A stretch of 20,066 nucleotides of DNA from NCBI GenBank assembly GCA_001303225.1, contig LJNI01000019.1, forward strand, positions 1-20,066, in the 5' to 3' direction. The notes under the pieces were generated by a model. It was given only the letters and a program-made list of their open reading frames with translations, searched no databases and was not told where the DNA came from. Shown here one piece after another: positions 14,268 through 20,066 of the stretch. Both the position numbers and the translations under genes were made by a program. The first letter of the stretch is position 1. Every line of letters begins with the position of its first letter. Origin of the DNA: a candidate division TA06 bacterium DG_78. GTDB taxonomy: Bacteria; Hydrothermota; Tepidihabitantia; SM23-42.

Positions 14268-14301
14268 CAGTATTTGTTTATTTATTTTAATAAAAATGAA
14301 C

Positions 14302-14330
14302 TTGACTTCCGATTCTTATTACTATATACT
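14302..14330 (+). promoter_or_regulatory. promoter of the five-gene small-protein run
   Basis: TTGACT (14302-14307), a 17-bp spacer and TATACT (14325-14330) lie about 41 bp before the first ATG. Confidence 0.75.
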
Positions 14331-14371
14331 AAAGATAATAGCTAAAATTGTGAATCTAAAAGGAGGTACAC

Positions 14372-14557
14372 ATGCAGGGTAAACCAAAAACAACAGTCGG
14401 TATTGTGGTCTTGGTCATCACTGTCATCGCGCAGTTAGGACTTTCCATGAAATATTTCACCCAGAACGATTTGGTTGGAGGATTTATTGCTTTCGGTACA
14501 GCAATCGTATGGGCAATAGCTGCCTCTGTATGGTATAAATCTGTCTCAAAAAAATAA
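14372..14557 (+). CDS. small membrane protein with two membrane segments
   Basis: The 61-residue protein has two hydrophobic segments (about 8-24 and 35-54) joined by a short polar loop (KYFTQNDLVGG), and a basic C-terminal tail (KSVSKK). No family is recognised. A strong SD (AAAGGAGGTACAC) precedes the ATG and a good promoter lies upstream, so it is the first gene of the run that continues with the DUF3788 gene 48 bp later. Confidence 0.8.
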   Translation: MQGKPKTTVGIVVLVITVIAQLGLSMKYFTQNDLVGGFIAFGTAIVWAIAASVWYKSVSKK

Positions 14558-14605
14558 TTAAAGATTAAGGAAAACACTCGGTGTTAATTAAGAAGGTTGT
14601 CGAAC

Positions 14606-15043
14606 ATGAGTATTGGCATATTTACTGACAAAACTGCAAAACCGATGGTAGGTGAATTGCTTAAATCCCTGGGAGCGAAAAGAGAATTATGGAATGGGCT
14701 GGTTAAATTCGTCTCAGATAACTATAGAGTTCAGGGAGAGTTTAAATACTATGGAAAGAAGTATGGATGGGCATTATGTTTTACTAAGAGCGGAAGGGCT
14801 TTAATTACGTTATATCCAGGGAGAAAGGGTTTTACTGCCCAAGTGGTTATTGGTTCTAAAATAGATAATAAAGTTAAAGGTCTTAACCTTGGGAGAAATG
14901 TAAAACTGGTTTATAAAAGTGCGCATATGCTTCATGACGGACGCTGGCTTTTCATAAAGGTAAAGACAAAAAAAGATATTAAAGATATTCAACAATTACT
15001 TGTGTTGAAAGCAAAACCCACCATCGTCAAGAATATGCATTAA
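14606..15043 (+). CDS. DUF3788-family protein
   Basis: The 145-residue cytoplasmic protein matches the DUF3788 plan: an N-terminal helix-rich part (LLKSLGAKRELWNGLVKFV), then EFKYYGKKYGWALCFTKSGRALITLYPGRKGFTAQVVIGSK, and a C-terminal part with HDGRWLFIKVKTKKDIKDI. The family has no established reaction; it is small and fold-related to heme- or ligand-binding YdhG/DUF1801-like proteins only by my recollection, so no function is given. I chose the ATG at 14606, nine bases after AGAAGG, over the in-frame TTG at 14597 that overlaps the SD. It lies 14 bp before the lipoprotein gene and is probably in the same operon. Confidence 0.85.
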   Translation: MSIGIFTDKTAKPMVGELLKSLGAKRELWNGLVKFVSDNYRVQGEFKYYGKKYGWALCFTKSGRALITLYPGRKGFTAQVVIGSKIDNKVKGLNLGRNVKLVYKSAHMLHDGRWLFIKVKTKKDIKDIQQLLVLKAKPTIVKNMH

Positions 15044-15057
15044 GATGAGGAGGATTT

Positions 15058-15381
15058 ATGTTAATTAATAGGCGTTTTTTAGTGCTCGGCCTCGTATTAA
15101 TAGTGGCCTTGATATTTCTGAATTGCGCTCCGGGTAATGAGCGATGGGATCAAGACATTAATCCCGGTCACCAAGCCGGATTTTGGGCAGGACTTTGGCA
15201 TGGGTTATTAATCATTATTACTTTTATTGTTAGCCTCTTTACAAAAGAAGTAGGAATATATGAGGTTAATAATGCTGGATGGCCTTACAACGTGGGTTTC
15301 CTGATTGGACTCTGTTTTTCTTTTCTCGCGCCATGGAGAATAAAACCATGGAAGTGGCGAAAAAAAACGCGTTCTAAATAA
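15058..15381 (+). CDS. small predicted membrane lipoprotein
   Basis: The 107-residue protein starts with a hydrophobic signal segment ending in a possible lipobox (FLNC, Cys23), followed by APGNERWDQDINPGHQAGFWAGLWHGLLIIITFIVSLF, a second hydrophobic segment (about 44-61), and a third (about 78-92). The C-terminus is basic (KPWKWRKKTRSK). I recognise the GFWxGLWHGxIxxITFIxSLF pattern as a widespread small conserved membrane family without known function. The SD GAGGAGGATTT is strong. Gaps to its neighbours are 14 and 22 bp. Confidence 0.82.
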   Translation: MLINRRFLVLGLVLIVALIFLNCAPGNERWDQDINPGHQAGFWAGLWHGLLIIITFIVSLFTKEVGIYEVNNAGWPYNVGFLIGLCFSFLAPWRIKPWKWRKKTRSK

Positions 15382-15403
15382 AACCAGAACACGTAGTTAC
15401 TCA

Positions 15404-15712
15404 ATGAAGAAAACTTTTTATCAAAGTGTAATTGATATCATAAAACAAATACCATATGGTAAAGTAGCTACCTATGGTCAGATTGCCAAGTATGCTGGCA
15501 ATCCCCAGGCAGCACGGCAGGTCGCCTACATACTACACTCATCCTCGGAGAAAGAAAGTCTTCCGTGGCACCGGGTCATAAACAGCAAGGGTGGTATATC
15601 ACTGAAATTGAGGCAGGGTTATGAGCTTCAAAAGCAACTGCTTGGAAAAGAAGGGGTGGTTTTTAACAGAGATGACTGTGTCGACTTACAACAATTTCTC
15701 TGGTTGCCTTAA
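15404..15712 (+). CDS. alkyltransferase-like protein (ATL)
   Basis: The 102-residue protein is the C-terminal domain of O6-alkylguanine-DNA alkyltransferase, but the active-site PCHRV is PWHRV (Trp55 in place of Cys). This is the mark of the ATL class (as in E. coli YbaZ): it binds and flips O6-alkylguanine but cannot transfer the alkyl group, and instead hands the lesion to nucleotide-excision repair. VATYGQIA (21-28) with the nucleotide-flipping Tyr and ARQVAYIL (37-44) with the Arg finger are present. No SD is seen. An imperfect hairpin (ACGCGTTCT/AGAACACGT) spans the preceding stop codon. It is translated within the five-gene run. Confidence 0.93.
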   Translation: MKKTFYQSVIDIIKQIPYGKVATYGQIAKYAGNPQAARQVAYILHSSSEKESLPWHRVINSKGGISLKLRQGYELQKQLLGKEGVVFNRDDCVDLQQFLWLP

Positions 15713-15717
15713 AAATT

Positions 15718-16227
15718 ATGATGACAATACGACGAGCAACAATTGACGATCTGGTGCTGATAACTGAAATCTATAATGAAGCCATTCACGAAACAGTGGC
15801 GACGTTTGATACTACGCCGAAGACTGCAGAGGAACAAAAAATCTGGTTCAATAATCATGGCTCTAAAAATCCTATTATGGTTGTTGAACACGATGGTTGT
15901 GTTGTTGGTTGGGCAGCTTTGAGTGCGTGGTCTGACCGATGTGCATATGCTGATACTGCTGAAGTTTCACTATATATACAGGAAGAATATCGAGGCAAGG
16001 GAATTGGAAGGAGACTATTAGCAGCCATTATTCAAGAAGGTGAAAAAACAGGGCTTCATACCGTGATTGCAAGAATAGCAGAGGGAAATGAGATAAGCGT
16101 ACATCTCCACGAGTCAGTAGGGTTTGAGAAGATTGGGGTGATGAGAGAAGTCGGGAGGAAATTTGGCAAGCTTTTGGATGTTTACCTAATGCAAAAAATA
16201 TATACTAATCCCACATCTTCGAAATAG
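15718..16227 (+). CDS. GNAT N-acetyltransferase, phosphinothricin-acetyltransferase-like
   Basis: The 169-residue protein is a GNAT of the PAT/MnaT/YncA group: IRRATIDDLVLITEIYNEAI at the start, ETVATFDTTPKT, AEVSLYIQEEYRGKGIGRRLL with the acetyl-CoA-binding RGKGIG (92-97), and a C-terminal SVGFEKIGVMREVGRKFGKLLDVYLMQK. Relatives acetylate the amino group of methionine sulfone, methionine sulfoximine or phosphinothricin; a general amino-acid detoxification role is likely. The gene begins five bases after the ATL stop, with two ATGs in tandem and no SD, so translational coupling is likely. It is the last gene of the run. Confidence 0.9.
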   Translation: MMTIRRATIDDLVLITEIYNEAIHETVATFDTTPKTAEEQKIWFNNHGSKNPIMVVEHDGCVVGWAALSAWSDRCAYADTAEVSLYIQEEYRGKGIGRRLLAAIIQEGEKTGLHTVIARIAEGNEISVHLHESVGFEKIGVMREVGRKFGKLLDVYLMQKIYTNPTSSK

Positions 16228-16294
16228 GTACATAATTCAGCTAAACCATTTTTATAGAATCTATTGTCTAAATATGTAGTGAAAACGAAAGCCA

Positions 16295-16323
16295 CAAGTT
16301 TTCAGTATACTATCAGTCTAAAT
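16295..16323 (+). promoter_or_regulatory. candidate ECF-sigma promoter upstream of the sigma gene
   Basis: CAAGTTTT (16295-16302), 13 bp and GTCTAAAT (16316-16323) match the general AAC-TTT...GTC shape of ECF promoters. A near-identical arrangement precedes the anti-sigma gene, and GTCTAAAT also occurs at 16266-16273. Confidence 0.65.
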
Positions 16324-16338
16324 AGTGGGAGGACTATT
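16321..16338 (+). other. small hairpin in the sigma-gene leader
   Basis: AATAGT (16321-16326) pairs with ACTATT (16333-16338) around GGGAGG, followed by more T. It sits at the expected start of the sigma transcript and could act as a weak attenuator or as a decoy SD loop. Confidence 0.3.
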
Positions 16339-16369
16339 TTTTCGAAATAGAGTAAGCTAAAATAAGATC

Positions 16370-16945
16370 ATGGAACACAGTTATACTACTGACCCAGATT
16401 CACAAATGATCACTGCAGTCGCTGACGGTGATGAGAGAGCGTATGAACAATTGGTAAAGAAATACCAACATGCGGTCTTCAATACAATCTACCGTTGTCT
16501 CGGCAATTATGAAGATATTGAAGATATTGCCCAGGAAGTTTTTATAAAGGTCTGGCACAAGGCTAAAAGCTTCAGGAAAAATTCAAAATTCTCGACGTGG
16601 CTCTATAGGATCACTGTTAATCAATGTTTAAACTACAGGAGTAAACACAAACAAAAATTGGTCTCTTTGGATGAGATGACGGAGAAAGAACGGATTCCTG
16701 ATTCACTCATCGTTGAGGTCGATCATGAACAGCGAAACAAGGCAGAAATCGTGAGGAAATCAGTTAATAAATTACCAGACAGGCAGAGAATAGCGCTTAT
16801 TTTATCTCAATTTGAAGATAAATCATACAAGGAAATAGCTGAAATTATGGGAGTTTCTCTGTCGGCTGTGGAGTCTTTAATTTTTAGAGCTAGAGAAAAT
16901 CTCAAAAAGACATTAATACCGCTGAGGAATGATGGTAAAATTTGA
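16370..16945 (+). CDS. RNA polymerase sigma factor, ECF subfamily
   Basis: The 191-residue protein has region 2 (about 20-90, with YEDIEDIAQEVFIKVWHKAKSF and FSTWLYRITVNQCLNYRS, which melt and bind the -10) and region 4 (about 133-182, KLPDRQRIALILSQFEDKSYKEIAEIMGVSLSAVESLIFRARENLKK, which binds the -35). It should direct polymerase to envelope or metal-stress promoters and be held inactive by the zinc-type anti-sigma factor encoded next. No SD is visible. The stop codon is TGA, whose last base is the first base of the inverted-repeat element at 16945. A predicted ECF promoter upstream suggests autoregulation. Confidence 0.95.
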   Translation: MEHSYTTDPDSQMITAVADGDERAYEQLVKKYQHAVFNTIYRCLGNYEDIEDIAQEVFIKVWHKAKSFRKNSKFSTWLYRITVNQCLNYRSKHKQKLVSLDEMTEKERIPDSLIVEVDHEQRNKAEIVRKSVNKLPDRQRIALILSQFEDKSYKEIAEIMGVSLSAVESLIFRARENLKKTLIPLRNDGKI

Positions 16946-17056
16946 CCCCGTTAGAAATATATCCGATATCTTGTCTTTTCCCTACCAGGAGACTAAAATT
17001 GGTATTAATCAGACACGTACATAATTCCTTCTTTAATTACATATTTCTAACGGGGT
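16945..17056. repeat. 112-bp MITE-like inverted-repeat element
   Basis: ACCCCGTTAGAAATAT (16945-16960) and ATATTTCTAACGGGGT (17041-17056) are perfect 16-bp terminal inverted repeats around an 80-bp centre without an open frame. The ends match the shorter element at 3708-3746. No clear target duplication is seen. It fills the gap between the sigma and anti-sigma genes and ends six bases before the second ECF promoter. Confidence 0.85.
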
Positions 17057-17062
17057 GTTCCG

Positions 17063-17092
17063 CAAGTTTTGGACAAGATGTGCTGTCTAAAT
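17063..17092 (+). promoter_or_regulatory. candidate ECF-sigma promoter upstream of the anti-sigma gene
   Basis: CAAGTTTT (17063-17070), 14 bp and GTCTAAAT (17085-17092) repeat the elements at 16295-16323. It lies just past the repeat element and 16 bp before the anti-sigma ATG, giving anti-sigma and the Spy-like genes their own sigma-dependent start. Confidence 0.65.
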
Positions 17093-17108
17093 TAATAGGA
17101 GAACAGAA

Positions 17109-17585
17109 ATGAAGTGTTCAGAGATAAAAAGAAAACTTTCAGCCTTTTTAGACGGTGAGGTTTCAGAAGAAGAAAAACAGATTATTTTAGAACATTTGAA
17201 TACATGTGATCGTTGCCGAAAGGAATTTGAAGCATTATCTCAGGTGTCAGAGGTTTTAGAAGTAATAGATGAAATTCAGGTTTCGCCATTTTTCGTAACA
17301 CATTTGAAGCAGAGGATTACTGGGCAGAAAGCAAAGAGTCGTGTACATATACCATTTGTGGAATGGATACGCAGGGCAGCAGTTCCAATAACAGCCGTAG
17401 TACTTATCATTATATCTTTCTTGGTCGGAAGTAATTTGGGGAAGGTGTTACATCGAGAGCATGCGGAAAACATGGCGGAATCAGAGACTGACATCACGAG
17501 TGTACTAGGCGTATCTTCGCTTGCTGAATTCCCAGAAGGTTCATTAGGCTGGGCATATGATAATTTATTAATAGGAGGAGAATGA
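17109..17585 (+). CDS. zinc-type (zf-HC2) transmembrane anti-sigma factor
   Basis: The 158-residue protein has an N-terminal zf-HC2/ZAS domain with Cys3 and the H-x3-C-x2-C set His29, Cys33, Cys36. A single membrane segment follows (about 90-110) and then an exported tail (about 111-158) ending in the conserved-looking PEGSLGWAYDNLL. It should bind the ECF sigma factor encoded just upstream in the cytoplasm and release it when the periplasmic side or a partner senses stress. It overlaps the next gene by four bases (ATGA), so the two are translationally coupled. The SD AGGAGA lies seven bases before the ATG. Confidence 0.92.
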   Translation: MKCSEIKRKLSAFLDGEVSEEEKQIILEHLNTCDRCRKEFEALSQVSEVLEVIDEIQVSPFFVTHLKQRITGQKAKSRVHIPFVEWIRRAAVPITAVVLIIISFLVGSNLGKVLHREHAENMAESETDITSVLGVSSLAEFPEGSLGWAYDNLLIGGE

Positions 17586-18100
17586 TGAGTAAAAAATTTC
17601 TAATTATTGTTCTTGCTATTTCGGTTACCATAAATCTGGTAGCAGTATTTACACTCGGTTATTATTGGTGGGAAATACGTAGTCATGAGAGAGGTATGAT
17701 GCCACACTGGATGGGAATGGGACACGATTGGCATGAGAGTCCTCTCCGACATAAGTTAAATTTGACCGAAGAACAGATAGAAGCACTCAATAAAAATCAA
17801 GAAGAGATGAGAACAAAAATGCTTCCTTATAGAGAAGAACTATTTGAGAAAAGAAAGGCATTAATGGAGTTATTGAGAGATACCGAACCAAATAAAGTAC
17901 TCGCAGATTCCCTATTCAAAGAAATTGTGACTCTGCAGATAGAACTCGAAGCTCGAGTTTTTGATAATTTATGGTACGTAAGGTCTATACTCACTCCAGA
18001 ACAAAGAGGAATATTAGAGGCGCTCATTCACGGCCTTTTTGAAGAACATAGACCACCTTCACATCACATGCCACCTCCACCAAATGGAGGCAGGCCTTAA
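17582..18100 (+). CDS. membrane-anchored Spy/CpxP/ZraP-like metal-stress protein
   Basis: The 172-residue protein has an N-terminal membrane anchor (about 4-27) and a helical periplasmic domain with the two LTxxQ motifs of the Spy/CpxP family (LTEEQ at 61-65, LTPEQ at 137-141). Both ends of that domain are rich in His and Met (SHERGMMPHWMGMGHDWHE and PPSHHMPPPP), suggesting binding of copper, zinc or nickel. Anchored proteins of this kind (heavy-metal sensors such as CnrX) relay metal signals to the anti-sigma factor; that is a reasonable role here. Two ATGs, 17582 and 17585, follow the SD AGGAGG; the second is better spaced. Confidence 0.87.
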   Translation: MMSKKFLIIVLAISVTINLVAVFTLGYYWWEIRSHERGMMPHWMGMGHDWHESPLRHKLNLTEEQIEALNKNQEEMRTKMLPYREELFEKRKALMELLRDTEPNKVLADSLFKEIVTLQIELEARVFDNLWYVRSILTPEQRGILEALIHGLFEEHRPPSHHMPPPPNGGRP

Positions 18101-18130
18101 ATATATATTATAAAAATGAAAGGAGAAATC

Positions 18131-18592
18131 ATGAAAGTAATTAATTCAAAATACATGATGTTGATATTGGCAGCATCGCTCATAGTAACAGGTAGTGCAT
18201 TTGCGCAACAGGGGAAAATGCATTCAGAAGGTATGGAAAAACAGTGTATGTCTGGCATGGGTCATGGAAAGCACATGCCGATGATTCCAGGTATGACAGA
18301 ACAACAAAAAGAACAGATGGAACAGTTACGCACCGAACATCTCAAAGTCATGCTGCCGTTAAAGAATCAGCTGCAAGAAAAGATGGTTCGATTGCACACC
18401 TTATCTACTGCCGAGAAAGTAAATATGAACGACATTAACAAAAAAATTGAAGAGATCGGTGAACTCAAGATCAAAATGATGAAAGAACAAGCAGCTCATC
18501 GTCAGGATATCCGTAAATTACTTACTGAAGAACAACGCGTGATGTTCGACATGCATCCTATGTCACATCAAGCTCGTCCACATATGAATTAA
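18131..18592 (+). CDS. periplasmic Spy/CpxP-like Met/His-rich protein
   Basis: The 153-residue protein has a cleavable signal peptide (MKVINSKYMMLILAASLIV, cleavage after AFA-24). A Met/His-rich segment follows (MHSEGMEKQCMSGMGHGKHMPM), then a helical domain with MTEQQ (about 55-59) and LTEEQ (about 121-125) motifs, as in Spy/CpxP chaperones. The tail MHPMSHQARPHMN is again rich in Met and His. It is likely a soluble periplasmic metal-binding chaperone and a target of the sigma factor. I chose the ATG at 18131, which follows the SD AAAGGAGAA, rather than the ATG at 18116, which comes before that SD. Confidence 0.87.
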   Translation: MKVINSKYMMLILAASLIVTGSAFAQQGKMHSEGMEKQCMSGMGHGKHMPMIPGMTEQQKEQMEQLRTEHLKVMLPLKNQLQEKMVRLHTLSTAEKVNMNDINKKIEEIGELKIKMMKEQAAHRQDIRKLLTEEQRVMFDMHPMSHQARPHMN

Positions 18593-18632
18593 TATAATGA
18601 TACTATTTTTCTCATCAATCAGCCCCTCCTCG

Positions 18633-18658
18633 GCGACTCCCGCTGCAGCGGGAGGCGC
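18633..18658 (+). terminator. GC-rich hairpin after the stress operon
   Basis: CTCCCGCTGCAGCGGGAG (18637-18654) is a perfect palindrome, extended by GCG/CGC on either side of one mismatch. It lies about 40 bp after the last Spy-like gene and is far more GC-rich than its surroundings. The flank CTTCTTGTTC is only moderately T-rich, so it is a terminator or an extragenic palindrome. Confidence 0.55.
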
Positions 18659-18712
18659 TTCTTGTTCATCTACTGAAGAATTAGCGCGATTCTCTTATGC
18701 TAACACTTCCTC

Positions 18713-18755
18713 TTGACAATCTACACATTCTGTTTATACTTACTATACTTAAGTC
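18713..18755 (+). promoter_or_regulatory. promoter and ACTTAAGTC motif of the second C25 gene
   Basis: TTGACA (18713-18718), a 16-bp spacer and TATACT (18735-18740) form the promoter. ACTTAAGTC (18747-18755) follows six bases after the -10 box and matches the core of the palindrome in the other C25 promoter. Confidence 0.65.
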
Positions 18756-18800
18756 TTTTGACAGACAGTGTTTTACTTGGGGAGGAAATAAGGAGAATAG

Positions 18801-20066
18801 ATGAAGAGATATGTATTGTTCATTCTGATATTTTTTACTCTTGTATTCACTCAAGAAACAGGTGCTCGGTATTTGATTATAACCCATGACAGTTTTTATG
18901 AGGCGATTCAACCACTCGTCCAATGGAAACATCGAAAGGGTCTGAGTACAAAAGTGGTGAAACTTTCTGACATTGGATCATCAACATCACAGATTAGGAA
19001 CTATATTGTAACTGCCTATGATACGTGGGAAACACCGCCAGAATTCTTATTGCTGGTAGGCGCTCCTAACTATCTACCTTTCTATTATTATGGTCCTGGG
19101 TGGCATTCTTATTACTCAGATAATTATTACACGAGCGTGGATGCGGATGTTTATAATGAGATACTTTCCGGTCGATTGACCGTACACAGCGTAAGTGAGG
19201 CGCAGGCCGTCGTAAATAAGATACTCTCATATGAGATGACACCTAACATCAGTGATTCACTCTGGTTTATTAATGCGTGTCTGATAGTAAGAGAGGATTA
19301 CGACTATGATGACTCGATTTATTGGAGTGACATTAACCATGCAAAAGACCTGATGCGTAATCATGGATATAATATTATTGACACCTTATCCTGGTCTGGA
19401 GGCGATGATGCGAATGATGTAATTGCAGCGGTTAATGAGGGCCGAGCATTTGTCCTGTACCGAGGGAGTGGCCTCAATAATTGGTATCCTCCATTTTCCG
19501 TAAACCCTGATCAGACACAGAATGGTACGAAGCTTCCTATTGTACTCTCTATCACCTGCCGAACCATTGGCACTAGTTCTACACCAGCTACAGCTGAGGG
19601 TTGGTTGTTAACCGGGACACCAACTGTGCCGCGAGGTGCTGCTGGCTATTTTGCGACAACGACTGCTATCTCGAATGGTGCTTACCTGAGGAGTGCTGTT
19701 TGTAAGGGGTTCTTCAATGCTCTATTTCAAGAGGGGAAGAGAACATTTGGCGAAGCCTGTGAGGGTGCAAGAATGAATGTCTATAACCTCTATGGCAGTG
19801 AGAGTGAATATCGGGGATTTACGACGCTCGGTGATCCCGCGATGACTATCTGGACAGCGATTCCTCATCCACTTGCAGTAAGTCATGATACTTTGCTGTC
19901 ACTTGAAGATGACTCTCTGCTCGTGCATGTCGAATGCCATGATGTACCATTAGAATCTGCTCTCGTTTGCGTTCTTCTCGATACACTTGTCTATGAATAT
20001 GGATATACAACCAGTGAGGGTAGTATCGTTTTCAATTTTGATACGCTTATTCCGGGATACATGCAC
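18801..20066 (+). CDS. C25 (gingipain-like) peptidase homologue, 3' end outside window
   Basis: The frame is open for 422 codons to the window edge. A signal peptide (about 1-21) is followed directly by the C25 domain without a propeptide: RYLIITHDSFYEAIQPLVQWKHRKG, then EFLLLVGAPNYLPFY, SGRLTV, FVLYRGSGLNNW, PIVLSITCRTIG and TTLGDPAMTIW (about 341-351). Cys253 fits the catalytic cysteine. The GHG motif that normally holds the catalytic histidine reads GSG (Ser223), so activity is doubtful or needs another base. Residues past about 355 begin a beta-sandwich-like region. The SD AAGGAG precedes the ATG by eight bases. A sorting domain would be expected beyond the window. Confidence 0.88.
   Translation, partial: MKRYVLFILIFFTLVFTQETGARYLIITHDSFYEAIQPLVQWKHRKGLSTKVVKLSDIGSSTSQIRNYIVTAYDTWETPPEFLLLVGAPNYLPFYYYGPGWHSYYSDNYYTSVDADVYNEILSGRLTVHSVSEAQAVVNKILSYEMTPNISDSLWFINACLIVREDYDYDDSIYWSDINHAKDLMRNHGYNIIDTLSWSGGDDANDVIAAVNEGRAFVLYRGSGLNNWYPPFSVNPDQTQNGTKLPIVLSITCRTIGTSSTPATAEGWLLTGTPTVPRGAAGYFATTTAISNGAYLRSAVCKGFFNALFQEGKRTFGEACEGARMNVYNLYGSESEYRGFTTLGDPAMTIWTAIPHPLAVSHDTLLSLEDDSLLVHVECHDVPLESALVCVLLDTLVYEYGYTTSEGSIVFNFDTLIPGYMH

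Noticed and set aside
16336..16369. Leaderless sigma-70 start for the sigma gene (TAAAAT six bases before ATG)
   Set aside because: No -35-like hexamer is found at 16-18 bp and the gap is six, not five; the ECF-type promoter upstream explains expression better.
18116..18130. ATG at 18116 as start of the second Spy-like gene
   Set aside because: The SD AAAGGAGAA lies after it; starting at 18131 gives correct spacing and a standard signal peptide.
18681..18932. Minus-strand open frame across the start of the second C25 gene
   Set aside because: It covers the promoter, SD and signal peptide of the C25 gene on the opposite strand and has no features of its own.

Overview
The window reads as a chromosomal piece of an AT-rich, uncultured, Gram-negative-type bacterium. 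Two gingipain-like C25 peptidases, several exported proteins ending in FlgD-like/type-9-secretion-like sorting domains (GVYF...K-ILLLR and similar), a YafK-like L,D-transpeptidase joined to DUF4846, and Spy/CpxP-like periplasmic proteins point to the FCB/candidate-division WOR-3/Cloacimonadota part of the tree. That placement is inference from gene content; there is no marker gene here. TGA acts as a normal stop codon (for example in the DHS-like and sigma factor genes).

Layout. 1-262: tRNA-Lys(CTT) and tRNA-His(GTG). 400-5276, minus strand: a YafK/DUF4846 fusion, a DUF2330-like exported protein, an ornithine decarboxylase and a deoxyhypusine-synthase-like enzyme; the last two form a likely polyamine (possibly homospermidine) module. 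5277-7102: an intergenic stretch with decayed palindromic repeats, then an MFS transporter and a PadR regulator. 7179-8489, minus: an exported repeat protein interrupted by one in-frame TGA. 8582-8668, minus: a 28-residue lysine-rich peptide gene with its own promoter, SD and terminator. 8791-12015, minus: a C25 peptidase with four 72-residue repeats and a sorting domain. 12260-13080, plus: 4-oxalocrotonate tautomerase-like protein and 3-methyladenine glycosylase I. 13086-14166, minus: a degenerate receiver protein and, downstream of it, a decayed remnant of an exported protein. 14372-16227, plus: a run of five small genes (membrane protein, DUF3788, lipoprotein, alkyltransferase-like protein, GNAT acetyltransferase). 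16370-18592, plus: an ECF sigma factor, its zinc-type anti-sigma factor and two Spy/CpxP-like proteins, forming an envelope or metal-stress regulon. 18801-end: a second C25 peptidase, cut by the window edge.

The less ordinary content lies in control signals and small elements. Three genes for exported proteins have a -10 box exactly five bases before the ATG, which predicts leaderless mRNAs. Two ECF-like promoters (CAAGTTTT...GTCTAAAT) flank the sigma gene. Both C25 peptidase promoters carry an ACTTAAGTC motif just after the -10 box, one of them as an 18-bp perfect palindrome. An inverted-repeat element (ACCCCGTTAG...CTAACGGGGT) occurs twice; one copy encodes the C-terminal end of the L,D-transpeptidase fusion and the other sits between the sigma and anti-sigma genes.
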